Origin: Hydractinia symbiolongicarpus
Taxonomy: Eukaryota > Cnidaria > Hydrozoa > Anthoathecata > Hydractiniidae
Direction of reading: 5' to 3'
DNA: 64,000 nucleotides
NCBI RefSeq assembly: GCF_029227915.1
Contig: NC_079875.1
Location: 1,860,001 to 1,924,000 of the forward strand
A program made the position numbers and the translations under genes. Positions 35,397 through 47,368 of this stretch are shown piece after piece (within the stretch, counting starts at the first letter, position 1; every line of letters starts with the position of its first letter). The notes under the pieces were generated by a model that was not told where the DNA came from, searched no databases, and was given only the letters and a program-made list of their open reading frames with translations.

Positions 35397-37426
35397 GTTT
35401 ACTCACAGGGTACTTTCTTTGTATACATTCGACTATACGGGCCAAGCCCGGGATTTACGGGAAATCGCGGGTTTTCGTTTGCCGGCGATTAAACAACTTT
35501 CATTAAGCGTCTCATCAAAAATGAAAACATTTCTGAAAACTACAAGTCTCATGCGTTTTATTGGTGAAAATTAATTTAAAAAATCGTTCGGGAAATGAGT
35601 TTACTCCCTGGGTACTTTCTTTGTATACTTTTGACTATACGGGCCGAGTCCGGGATTTACGGGAAATCGCGGGTTTTCGTTTGCCGGCAATTAAACTTCT
35701 TTTATTCAGCGTCTCATCAAAAATGAAAACATTTTTAAAAACTACAAGTCTCATGGGCTTTAGTGGTGAAATAATAATTTAAAAAATCGTTCGGGAAATG
35801 AGTTTACACCCCGGGTACTTTCTTTGTATACTTTTGACTATACGGGCCGAGTCCGGGATTTACGGGAAATCGCAGGTTTTCGTTTGCCGGCTATTAAACT
35901 TCTTTTATTCAGCGTCTCATCAAAAATGAAAACATTTTTGAAAACTACAAGTCTCATACGTTTTAGTGGTGAAAAAATAATTTAAAAAATTCGTTCCGGA
36001 AATGAGTTTACTCACTGGGTACTTTCCTTGCATACTTTTGACTATACGGGCCGAGTCCGGGATTTACGGGAAATCCCGAGTTTTCGTTTGCCGGCGATTA
36101 AACTTCTTTTATTCAGCGTCTCATCAAAAATGAAAACATTTCTGAAAACTACAAGTCTCATGCGTTTCAGTGGTGAAAAAATAATTTAAAAAATCGTTCG
36201 GGAAATGAGTTTACACCCTGGGTACTTTCTTTGTATACTTTTGACTATACGGGCCGAGTCGGGGATTTACGGGAAATCGCAGGTTTTCGTTTGCAGGCGA
36301 TTAAACTTCTTTTATTCAGCGTCTCATCAAAAATGAAAACATTTTTGAAAACAACAAATCTCATGCGTTTTAGTGGTGAAAAAATAATTTAAAACATCGT
36401 TCGGGAAATGAGTTTACACCCTGGGTACTCTCTTTGAAAACTTTTGACTATACGGGCCGAGTCCGGGAATTACGGGAAATCGCAGGTTTTCGTTTGCCGG
36501 CGATTAAACTTCTTTTATTCAGCGTCTCATCAAAAATGAAAACATTTTTGAAAACTACAAGTCTCATGCGTTTTAGTGGTGAAAAAATAATTTAAAAATT
36601 CGTTAGGGAAATGAGTTTACTCACTGGGTACTTTCTTTGTATACTTTTGACTATACGGGCCGAGACCGGGATTTACGGGAAATTGCGGGTTTTCGTTTGC
36701 CGGCGATTAAACTTCTTTTATTCAGCGTCTCATCAAAAATGAAAACATTTTTAAAAACTAAAAGTCTCATGGGATTTAGTGGTGAAATAATAATTTAAAA
36801 AATCGTTCGGGAAATGAGTTTACACCCTGGGTACTTTTTTGTATACTTTTGACTATGCGGGCCGAGTCCGGGGTTTACGGGAATAGGCGGGTTTTCGTTT
36901 GCCGGCGATTAAACTTCTTTTATTTAGCGTCTCATCAAAAATGAAAACATTTTTGAAAACTACAAGTCTCAAGCGTTTTAGTGGTGAAAAGATAATTTAA
37001 AAAATCGTTTTGGAAATGAGTTTACTAGCAGGGTACTTTCTTTGTATACATTCGACTATACGGGCCAAGCCCGGGATTTACGGGAAATCGCGGGTTTTCG
37101 TTTGCCGGCGATTAAACCGCTTTCATTAAGCGTCTCATCAAAAATGAAAACATTTCTGAAAACTACAAGTCTCATGCGTTTTAGTGGTGAAAAAATAATT
37201 TAAAAATTCGTTCCGGAAATGAGTTTACTCACTGGGTACTTTCCTTGCATACTTTTGACTATACGGGCCGAGTCCGGGATTTACGGGAAATCGCGAGTTT
37301 TCGTTTGCCGGCGATTAAACTTCTTTTATTCAGTGTCTCATCAAAAATGAAACCATTTTTAAAAACTACAAGTCTCATGGGCTTTAGTGGTAAAATAATA
37401 ATTTAAAAAATCGTTTGGGAAATGAG
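35397..37426 (+). repeat. C-L-K-A-G-B-D-E-C-A run, related to 16.2-18.06 kb
   Basis: From K (35,802) to the F head at about 37,426 this follows 16,440-18,064 at an offset of 19,362, with the same insertion in TTTAAAAAATTCG, the GTCGGGG core of G and the TACTTTTTTG deletion in E. To the left, the offset is 19,161, because an L monomer present here (about 35,600) is absent near 16.4 kb. Private changes include TTTGAAAACTTTTGAC near 36,436 and TTTACTAGCAGGG near 37,020. Confidence 0.82.
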
Positions 37427-40400
37427 TTTACTCCCTGGGTACTTTCTTTCTATAATTTTGACTATACGGGCCGAGTCCGGGATTTACGGGAAGTCGCAGG
37501 TTTTCGTTTGCAGGCGATTAAACTTCTTTTATTCAGCGTCTCATCAAAAATGAAAACATTTTTGAAAACTACAAGTCTCATGCGCTTTAGTGGTGAAAAA
37601 ATAATTTAAAAAATCGTTCGGGAAATGAGTTTACACCCTGGGTACTCTCTTTGTATACTTTTGACTATACGGGCCGAGTCCGGGAATTACGGGAAATCGC
37701 AGGTTTTCGTTTGCCAGCGATTAAACTTCTTTTATTCAGCGTCTCATCAAAAATGAAAACATTTTTGAAAACTACAAGTCTCATGCGTTTTAGTGGTGAA
37801 AAAATAATTTAAAAAATCGTTCGGGAAATGAGTTTACAACCTGGGTACCCTCTTTGTATACTTTTGACTATACGGGCCGAGTCCGGGATTTTCAGGAAAT
37901 CGCAGGTTTTCGTTTGCCGGCGATTAAACTTCTTTTATTCAGCGTCTCATCAAAAATGAAAACCTTTTTAAAAACTACAAGTCTCATGGGCTTTAGTGGT
38001 GAAATAATAATTTAAAAAATCGTTTGGGAAATGAGTTTACTCCCTGGGTACTTTCTTTGTATACTTTTGACTATACGGGCTTAGTCCAGGATTTACGGGA
38101 AATTGCGGGTTTTCGTTTGCCGGCGATTAAACTTCTTTTATTCAGCGTCTCATCAAAAATGAAAACATTTTTGAAAACTACAAGTCTCATGGGCTTTAGT
38201 GGTGAAAAAATAATTTAAAAATTCGTTCCGGAAATGAGTTTACTCACTGGGTACTTTCCTTGCATACTTTTGACTATACGGGCCGAGTCCGGGATTTACG
38301 GGAAATCGCGAGTTTTCGTTTGCCGGCGATTAAACTTCTTTTATTCAGCGTCTCATCAAAAATGAAAACATTTTTGAAAACTACAAGTCTCATGCGCTTT
38401 AGTGGTGAAAAAATAATTTAAAAAATCGTTCGGGAAATGAGTTTACACCCTGGGTACTCTCTTTGTATACTTTTGACTATACGGGCCGAGTTTGGGAATT
38501 ACGGGAAATCGCAGGTTTTCGTTTGCCGGCGATTAAACTTCTTTTATTCAGCGTCTCATCAAAAATGAAAACATTTTTGAAAACTACAAGTCTCATGCGT
38601 TTTAGTGGTGAAAAAATAATTTAAAAAATCGTTCGGGAAATGAGTTTACAACCTGGGTACCCTCTTTGTATACTTTTGACTATACGGGCCGAGTCCGGGA
38701 TTTACAGGAAATCGCAGGTTTTCGTTTGCCGGCGATTAAACTTCTTTTATTCAGCGTCTCATCAAAAATGAAAACATTTTTGAAAACTACAAGTCTCATG
38801 CGCTTTAGTGGTGAAAAAATAATTTAAAAAATCGTTCGGGAAATGAGTTTACACCCTGGGTACTCTCTTTGTATACTTTTGACTATACGGGCCGAGTCCG
38901 GGAATTACGGGAAATCGCAGGTTTTCGTTTGCCGGCGATTAAACTTCTTTTATTCAGCGTCTCATCAAAAATGAAAACATTTTTAAAAACTACAAGTCTC
39001 ATGGGCTTTAGTGGTGAAATAATAATTTAAAAAATCGTTTGGGAAATGAGTTTACTCCCTGGGTACTTTCTTTGTATACTTTTGACTATACGGGCTTAGT
39101 CCAGGATTTACGGGAAATTGCGGGTTTTCGTTTGCCGGCGATTAAACTTCTTTTATTCAGCGTCTCATCAAAAATGAAAACATTTTTGAAAACTACAAGT
39201 CTCATGCGTTTTAGTGGTGAAAAAATAAATTAAAAAATCGTTCTGGAAATGATTTTACTCACAGGGTACTTTCTTTGTATACATTCGACTATACGGGCCT
39301 AGCCCGGGATTTACGGGAAATCGCGGGTTTTCGTTTGCCGGCGATTAAACCTCTTTCATTAAGCGTCTTATCAAAAATGAAAAAATTTTTGAAAACTACA
39401 AGTCTCATGCGTTTTAGTGGTGAAAAGATAATTGAAAAAATCGTTTCGGAAATGAGTTTACTCACAGGGTACATTCTTTGTATACATTCGACTATACGGG
39501 CCAAGCCCGGGATTTACGGGAAATCGCGGGTTTTCGTTTGCCGGCGATTAAACAACTTTCATTAAGCGTCTCATCAGAAATGAAAACATTTCTGAAAACT
39601 ACAAGTCTCATGCGTTTTATTGGTGAAAATTAATTTAAAAAATCGTTCGGGAAATGAGTTTACTCCCTGGGTACTTTCTTTGTATACTTTTGACTATACG
39701 GGCCGAGTCCGGGATTTACGGGAAGTCGCGGGTTTTCGTTTGCCGGCAATTAAACTTCTTTTATTCAGCGTCTCATCAAAAATGAAAACATTTTTAAAAA
39801 CTACAAGTCTCATGCGTTTTAGTGGTGAAAAAATAATTTAAAAAATCGTTCGGGAAATGAGTTTACAACCTGGGTACCCTCTTTGTATACTTTTGACTAT
39901 ACGGGCCGAGTCCGGGATTTACAGGAAATCGCAGGTTTTCGTTTGCCGGCGATTAAACTTCTTTTATTCAGCGTCTCATCAAAAATGAAAACATTTTTAA
40001 AAACTACAAGTCTCATGGGCTTTAGTGGTGAAATAATAATTTAAAAAATCGTTTGGGAAATGAGTTTACTCCCTGGGTACTTTCTTTGTATACTTTTGAC
40101 TATACGGGCTTAGTCCAGGATTTACGGGAAATTGCGGGTTTTCGTTTGCCGGCGATTAAACTTCTTTTATTCAGCGTCTCATCAAAAATGAAAACATTTT
40201 TGAAAACTACAAGTCTCATGGGCTTTAGTGGTGAAAAAATAATTTAAAAATTCGTTCCGGAAATGAGTTTACTCACTGGGTACTTTCCTTGCATACTTTT
40301 GACTATACGGGCCGAGTCCGGGATTTACGGGAAATCGCGAGTTTTCGTTTGCCGGCGATTAAACTTCTTTTATTCAGCGTCTCATCAAAAATGAAAACAT

Positions 40401-40672
40401 TTTTAAAAACTACAAGTCTCATGGGCTTTAGTGGTGAAATAATAATTTAAAAAATCGTTTGGGAAATGAGTTTACTCCCTGGGTACTTTCTTTGTATACT
40501 TTTGACTATACGGGCCGAGTCCAGGATTTACGTGAAATTGCGGGTTTTCGTTTGCCGGCGATTAAACTTCTTTTATTCAGCGTCTCATCAAAAATGAAAA
40601 CATTTTTGAAAACTACAAGTCTCATGCGTTTTAGTGGTGAAAAAATAAATTAAAAAATCGATCTGGAAATGA
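37426..40672 (+). repeat. Mixed F/B/M/J/A/C/L monomers with 2,029-bp echo
   Basis: F at about 37,426 has CTTTCTATAATTTTG. M and J monomers near 37.8-38.2 kb (AACCTGGGTACCCTC; GGGCTTAGTCCAGG with a GGGCTTTAG tail) recur near 39.86-40.25 kb at an offset of 2,029, followed by an A monomer in both places. A stretch near 38.8-39.5 kb recurs near 41.9-42.5 kb at an offset of 3,044. The C pair at about 39.25-39.6 kb has GATTTTACTC and GCGTCTTATC marks shared with 42.3 kb. No exact long tandem period is visible. Confidence 0.72.
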
Positions 40673-41281
40673 GTTTACTCACAGGGTACTTTCTTTGTAT
40701 ACATTCGACTATACGGGCCAAGCCCGGGATTTACGGGAAATCGCGGGTTTTCGTTTGCCGACGATTAAACCTCTTTTATTCAGCGTCTCATCAAAAATGA
40801 AAACATTTTTGAAAACTACAAGTCTCATGCGCTTTAGTGGTGAAAAAATAATTTAAAAAATCGTTCGGGAAAGGAGTTTACACCCTGGGTACTCTCTTTG
40901 TATACTTTTGACTATACGGGCCGAGTCCGGGAATTACGGGAAATCGCAGGTTTTCGTTTGCCGGCGATTAAACTTCTTTTATTCAGCGTCTCATCAAAAA
41001 TGAAAACATTTTTGAAAACTACAAGTCTCATGCGTTTTAGTGGTGAAAAAATAATTTAAAAAATCGTTCGGGAAATGAGTTTACAACCTGGGTACCCTCT
41101 TTGTATACTTTTGACTATACGGGCCGAGTCCGGGATTTACAGGAAATCGCAGGTTTTCGTTTGCCGGCGATTAAACTTCTTTTATTCAGCGTCTCATCAC
41201 AAATGAAAACATTTTTGAAAACTACAAGTCTCATGCGTTTTAGTGGTGAAAAAATAAATTAAAAAATCGATCTGGAAATGA
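40673..41281 (+). repeat. Trimer, copy 1 (609 bp)
   Basis: A hybrid monomer starts the unit: C head and core (ACATTCGAC, GCCGACGATT) with a TTTTATTCAGCG and TTTTTGAAAAC tail. B follows (GGGAAAGGAG, ACTCTC), then M (AACCTGGGTACCCTC, TTTACAGG, CATCACAAATG). The unit is preceded by ATCGATCTGG, which recurs 609 bp later. Confidence 0.85.
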
Positions 41282-41890
41282 GTTTACTCACAGGGTACTT
41301 TCTTTGTATACATTCGACTATACGGGCCAAGCCCGGGATTTACGGGAAATCGCGGGTTTTCGTTTGCCGACGATTAAACCTCTTTTATTCAGCGTCTCAT
41401 CAAAAATGAAAACATTTTTGAAAACTACAAGTCTCATGCGCTTTAGTGGTGAAAAAATAATTTAAAAAATCGTTCGGGAAAGGAGTTTACACCCTGGGTA
41501 CTCTCTTTGTATACTTTTGACTATACGGGCCGAGTCCGGGAATTACGGGAAATCGCAGGTTTTCGTTTGCCGGCGATTAAACTTCTTTTATTCAGCGTCT
41601 CATCAAAAATGAAAACATTTTTGAAAACTACAAGTCTCATGCGTTTTAGTGGTGAAAAAATAATTTAAAAAATCGTTCGGGAAATGAGTTTACAACCTGG
41701 GTACCCTCTTTGTATACTTTTGACTATACGGGCCGAGTCCGGGATTTACAGGAAATCGCAGGTTTTCGTTTGCCGGCGATTAAACTTCTTTTATTCAGCG
41801 TCTCATCACAAATGAAAACATTTTTGAAAACTACAAGTCTCATGCTCTTTAGAGGTGAAAAAATAATTTAAAAAATCGTTCGGGAAATGA
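41282..41890 (+). repeat. Trimer, copy 2
   Basis: This is an exact-looking copy of 40,673-41,281 up to the last 50 bp, sharing the rare GGGAAAGGAG and CATCACAAATG marks. Its tail differs (CATGCTCTTTAGAGG) and leads into a B monomer rather than another trimer. Confidence 0.85.
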
Positions 41891-42499
41891 GTTTACACCC
41901 TGGGTACTCTCTTTGTATACTTTTGACTATACGGGCCGAGTCCGGGAATTACGGGAAATCGCAGGTTTTCCTTTGCCGGCGATTAAACTTCTTTTATTCA
42001 GCGTCTCATCAAAAATGCAAACATTTTTAAAAACTACAAGTCTCATGGGCTTTAGTGGTGAAATAATAATTTAAAAAATCGTTTGGGAAATGAGTTTACT
42101 CCCTGGGTACTTTCTTTGTATACTTTTGACTATACGGGCTTAGTCCAGGATTTACGGGAAATTGCGGGTTTTCGTTTGCCGGCGATTAAACTTCTTTTAT
42201 TCAGCGTCTCATCAAAAATGAAAACATTTTTGAAAACTACAAGTCTCATGCGTTTTAGTGGTGAAAAAATAAATTAAAAAATCGTTCTGGAAATGATTTT
42301 ACTCACAGGGTACTTTCTTTGTATACATTCGACTATACGGGCCAAGCCCGGGATTTACGGGAAATCGCGGGTTTTCGTTTGCCGGCGATTAAACCTCTTT
42401 CATTAAGCGTCTTATCAAAAATGAAAAAATTTTTGAAAACTACAAGTCTCATGCGTTTTAGTGGTGAAAAAATAATTGAAAAAATCGTTTCGGAAATGA

Positions 42500-42702
42500 G
42501 TTTACTCACAGGGTACTTTCTTTGTATACATTCGACTATACGGGCCGAGTCCGGGATTTACGGGAAGTCGCGGGTTTTCGTTTGCCGGCAATTAAACTTC
42601 TTTTATTCAGCGTCTCATCAAAAATGAAAACATTTTTAAAAACTACAAGTCTCATGGGCTTTAGTGGTGAAATAATAATTTAAAAAATCGTTCGGGAAAT
42701 GA
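42500..42702 (+). repeat. Hybrid monomer, C head joined to L core and tail
   Basis: The head is C (ACTCACAGGG, ACATTCGAC). After CTATACGGGCC it turns into L (GAGTCCGGG, GAAGTCGCGGG, GCCGGCAATT). Elsewhere a second C with the TTATTGG tail stands between these halves, so one monomer length is lost. The switch lies between about 42,535 and 42,550. The L-derived part begins the 9-monomer duplication. Confidence 0.78.
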
Positions 42703-45700
42703 GTTTACACCCCGGGTACTTTCTTTGTATACTTTTGACTATACGAGCCGAGTCCGGGATTTACGGGAAATCGCAGGTTTTCGTTTGCCGGCGATTAAAC
42801 TTCTTTTATTCAGCGTCTCATCAAAAATGAAAACATTTTTGAAAACTACAAGTCTCATGCGTTTTAGTGGTGAAAAAATAATTTAAAAAATCTTTCGGGA
42901 AATGAGTTTACTCACAGGGTACTCGCTTTGTATACTTTTGACTATACGGGCCGAGTCCGGGAATTACGGGAAATCGCAGGTTTTCGTTTGCCGGCGATTA
43001 AACTTCTTTTATTCAGCGTCTCATCAAAAATGAAAACATTTTTGAAAACTACAAGTCTCATGCGTTTTAGTGGTGAAAAAATAATTTAAAAAATCGTTCG
43101 GGAAATGAGTTTACACCCTGGGTACCCTCTTTGTATACTTTTGACTATACGGGCCGAGTCCGGGATTTACGGGAAATCGCAGGTTTTCGTTTGCCGGCGA
43201 TTAAACTTCTTTTATTCAGCGTCTCATCAAAAATGAAAACATTTTTAAAAACTACAAGTCTCATGGGCTTTAGTGGTGAAATAATAATTTAAAAAATCTT
43301 TTGGGAAATGAGTTTACTCCCTGGGTACTTTCTTTGTATACTTTTGACTATACGTGCCGAGTACGGGATTTACGGGAAATCGCAGGTTTTCGTTTGCCGG
43401 CGATTAAACTTCTTTTATTCAGCGTGTCATCAAAAATGAAAACATTTTTGAAAACTACAAGTCTCATGCGTTTTAGTGCTGAAAAAATAATTTAAAAATC
43501 CGGTCTGGAAATGAGTTTACTCACTGGGTACTTTCCTTGTATACTTTTAACTATACGGGCCGAGTCCGGGATTTACGGGAAATCGCAGGTTTTCGTTTGC
43601 CGGCGATTAAACTTCTTTTATTCAGCGTCTCATCAAAAATGAAAACATTTTTAAAAACTACAAGTCTCATGGGCTTTAGTGGTGAAATAATAATTTAAAA
43701 AATCGTTTGGGAAATGAGTTTACTCCCTGGGTACTTTCTTTGTATACTTTTGACTATACGGGCCGAGTCCAGGATTTACGTGAAATTGCGGGTTTTCGTT
43801 TGCCGGCGATTAAACTTCTTTTATTCAGCGTCTCATCAAAAATGAAAACATTTTTGAAAACTACAAGTCTCATGCGTTTTAGTGGTGAAAAAATAAATTA
43901 AAAAATCGTTCTGGAAATGAGTTTACTCACAGGGTACTTTCTTTGTATACATTCGACTATACGGGCCAAGCCCGGGATTTACGGGAAATCGCGGGTTTTC
44001 GTTTGCCGACGATTAAACCTCTTTCATTTAGCGTCTCATCAAAAATGAAATATTTTTTGAAAACTACAAGTCTCATGCGTTTTAGTGGTGAAAAAATAAT
44101 TCAAAAAATCGTTTCGGAAATGAGTTTACTCACAGGGTACTTTCTTTGTATACATTCGACTATACGGGCCAAGCCCGGGATTTACGGGAAATCGCGGGTT
44201 TTCGTTTGCCGGCGATTAAATAACTTTCATTAAGCGTCTCATCAAAAATGAAAACATTTCTGAAAACTACAAGTCTCATGCGTTTTATTGGTGAAAATTA
44301 ATTTAAAAAATCGTTCGGGAAATGAGTTTACTCCCTGGGTACTTTCTTTGTATACTTTTGACTATACGGGCCGAGTCCGGGATTTACGGGAAGTCGCGGG
44401 TTTTCGTTTGCCGGCAATTAAACTTCTTTTATTCAGCGTCTCATCAAAAATGAAAACATTTTTAAAAACTACAAGTCTCATGGGCTTTAGTGGTGAAATA
44501 ATAATTTAAAAAATCGTTCGGGAAATGAGTTTACACCCCGGGTACTTTCTTTGTATACTTTTGACTATACGAGCCGAGTCCGGGATTTACGGGAAATCGC
44601 AGGTTTTCGTTTGCCGGCGATTAAACTTCTTTTATTCAGCGTCTCATCAAAAATAAAAACATTTTTGAAAACTACAAGTCTCATGCGTTTTAGTGGTGAA
44701 AAAATAATTTAAAAAATCGTTCGGGAAATGAGTTTACTCACAGGGTACTCGCTTTGTATACTTTTGACTATACGGGCCGAGTCCGGGAATTACGGGAAAT
44801 CGCAGGTTTTCGTTTGCCGGCGATTAAACTTCTTTTATTCAGCGTCTCATCAAAAATGAAAACATTTTTGAAAACTACAAGTCTCATGCGTTTTAGTGGT
44901 GAAAAAATAATTTAAAAAATCGTTCGGGAAATGAGTTTACACCCTGGGTACCCTCTTTGTATACTTTTGACTATACGGGCCGAGTCCGGGATTTACGGGA
45001 AATCGCAGGTTTTCGTTTGCCGGCGATTAAACTTCTTTTATTCAGCGTCTCATCAAAAATGAAAACATTTTTAAAAACTACAAGTCTCATGGGCTTTAGT
45101 GGTGAAATAATAATTTAAAAAATCTTTTGGGAAATGAGTTTACTCCCTGGGTACTTTCTTTGTATACTTTTGACTATACGTGCCGAGTACGGGATTTACG
45201 GGAAATCGCAGGTTTTCGTTTGCCGGCGATTAAACTTCTTTTATTCAGCGTGTCATCAAAAATGAAAACATTTTTGAAAACTACAAGTCTCATGCGTTTT
45301 AGTGCTGAAAAAATAATTTAAAAATCCGGTCTGGAAATGAGTTTACTCACTGGGTATTTTCCTTGTATACTTTTAACTATACGGGCCGAGTCCGGGATTT
45401 ACGGGAAATCGCAGGTTTTCGTTTGCCGGCGATTAAACTTCTTTTATTCAGCGTCTCATCAAAAATGAAAACATTTTTAAAAACTACAAGTCTCATGGGC
45501 TTTAGTGGTGAAATAATAATTTAAAAAATCGTTTGGGAAATGAGTTTACTCCCTGGGTACTTTCTTTGTATACTTTTGACTATACGGGCCGAGTCCAGGA
45601 TTTACGTGAAATTGCGGGTTTTCGTTTGCCGGCGATTAAACTTCTTTTATTCAGCGTCTCATCAAAAATGAAAACATTTTTGAAAACTACAAGTCTCATG

Positions 45701-46186
45701 CGTTTTAGTGGTGAAAAAATAAATTAAAAAATCGTTCTGGAAATGAGTTTACTCACAGGGTACTTTCTTTGTATACATTCGACTATACGGGCCAAGCCCG
45801 GGATTTACGGGAAATCGCGGGTTTTCGTTTGCCGACGATTAAACCTCTTTCATTTAGCGTCTCATCAAAAATGAAAAATTTTTTGAAAACTACAAGTCTC
45901 ATGCGTTTTAGTGGTGAAAAGATAATTGAAAAAATCGTTTCGGAAATGAGTTTACTCCCTGGGTACTTTCTTTGTATACATTCGACTATACGGGCCAAGC
46001 CCGGGATTTACGGGAAATCGCGGGTTTTCGTTTGCCAGCGATTAAACAACTTTCATTAAGCGTCTCATTAAAAATAAAAACATTTCTGAAAACTACAAGT
46101 CTCATGCGTTTTATTGGTGAAAATTAATTTAAAAAATAGTTCGGGAAATGAGTTTACTCCCTGGGTACTTACTTTGTATACTTTTG
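42535..46186 (+). repeat. 9-monomer tandem duplication, two copies of 1,826 bp
   Basis: Copies run from about 42,535 to 44,360 and from about 44,361 to 46,186. K monomers with TACGAGCCG start at 42,703 and 44,529. Both copies share ACTCGCTTTG in the B-like monomer, TTTAGTGCTGAAAAA in H and AAAATCCGGTCTGG after it. The period is nine monomers minus one base, the base missing in the TTATTGGTGAAAATTAATTT tail. Copy 2 acquires changes near its right end (AAAATAGTTCGGG, TACTTACTTTG, TCGCGCG). Confidence 0.88.
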
Positions 46187-47270
46187 ACTATACGGGCCGA
46201 GTCCGGGATTTACGGGAAATCGCGCGTTTTCGTTTGCCGGCAATTAAACTTCTTTTATTCAGCGTCTCATCAAAAATGAAAACATTTTTAAAAACTACAA
46301 GTCTCATGGGCTTTAGTGGTGAAATAATAATTTAAAAAATCGTTCGGGAAATGAGTTTACACCCCGGGTACTTTCTTTGTATACTTTTGACTATACGGGC
46401 CGAGTCCGGGATTTACGGGAAATCGCAGGTTTTCGTTTGCCGGCGATTAAACTTCTTTTATTCAGCGTCTCATCAAAAATGAAAACATTTTTGAAAACTA
46501 CAAGTCTCATACGTTTTAGTGGTGAAAAAATAATTTAAAAATTCGTTCCGGAAATGAGTTTACTCACTGGGTACTTTCCTTGCATACTTTTGACTATACG
46601 GGCCGAGTCCGGGATTTACGGGAAATCGCGAGTTTTCGTTTGCCGGCGATTAAACTTCTTTTATTCAGCGTCTCATCAAAAATGAAAACATTTCTGAAAA
46701 CTACAAGTCTCATGCGTTTTAGTGGTGAAAAAATAATTTAAAAAATCGTTCGGGAAATGAGTTTACACCCTGGGTACTTTCTTTGTATACTTTTGACTAT
46801 ACGGGCCGAGTCGGGGATTTACGGGAAATCGCAGGTTTTCGTTTGCCGGCGATTAAACTTCTTTTATTCAGCGTCTCATCAAAAATGAAAACATTTTTGA
46901 AAACTACAAGTCTCATGCGTTTTAGTGGTGAAAAAATAATTTAAAACATCGTTCGGGAAATGAGTTTACACCCTGGGTACTTTCTTTGTATACTTTTGAC
47001 TATACGGGCCGAGTCCGGGAATTACGGGAAATCGCAGGTTTTCGTTTGCCGGCGATTAAACTTCTTTTATTCAGCGTCTCATCAAAAATGAAAACATTTT
47101 TGAAAACTACAAGTCTCATGCGTTTTAGTGGAGAAAAAATAATTTAAAAATTCGTTAGGGAAATGAGTTTACTCACTGGGTACTTTCCTTGTATACTTTT
47201 GACTATACGGGCCGAGACCGGGATTTACGGGAAATCGCGGGTTTTCGTTTGCCGGCGATTAAACCGCTTT
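44230..47270 (+). repeat. 15-monomer unit, copy 1 (3,043-bp period)
   Basis: From the TTATTGG tail near 44,285 the sequence is repeated at +3,043, including TACGAGCCG (44,567 and 47,610), TTTAGTGCTG, the J monomer and the C pair, then K-A-G-B-D. The boundary is inferred to within about 50 bp. Near 46.56 kb it contains an A-G-B-D stretch also found at 16.6 and 36.0 kb. It overlaps the second copy of the 9-monomer duplication, so the 9-monomer event came first. Confidence 0.85.
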
Positions 47271-47368
47271 CATTAAGCGTCTCATCAAAAATGAAAACAT
47301 TTCTGAAAACTACAAGTCTCATGCGTTTTATTGGTGAAAATTAATTTAAAAAATCGTTCGGGAAATGA
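47167..47368 (+). repeat. Hybrid junction monomer of the 15-mer duplication, D head and C tail
   Basis: The head is D (GTTAGGG before it, CCTTGTATAC, GCCGAGACCGGG). From about 47,235 it becomes C-like: AAATCGCGGG, AAACCGCTTTCATTAAGCG, CATTTCTG, and the TTATTGG tail typical of the second C form. In copy 2 the D monomer at the same place (about 50,207) is complete. The switch between about 47,220 and 47,275 is the tandem junction. Confidence 0.8.
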
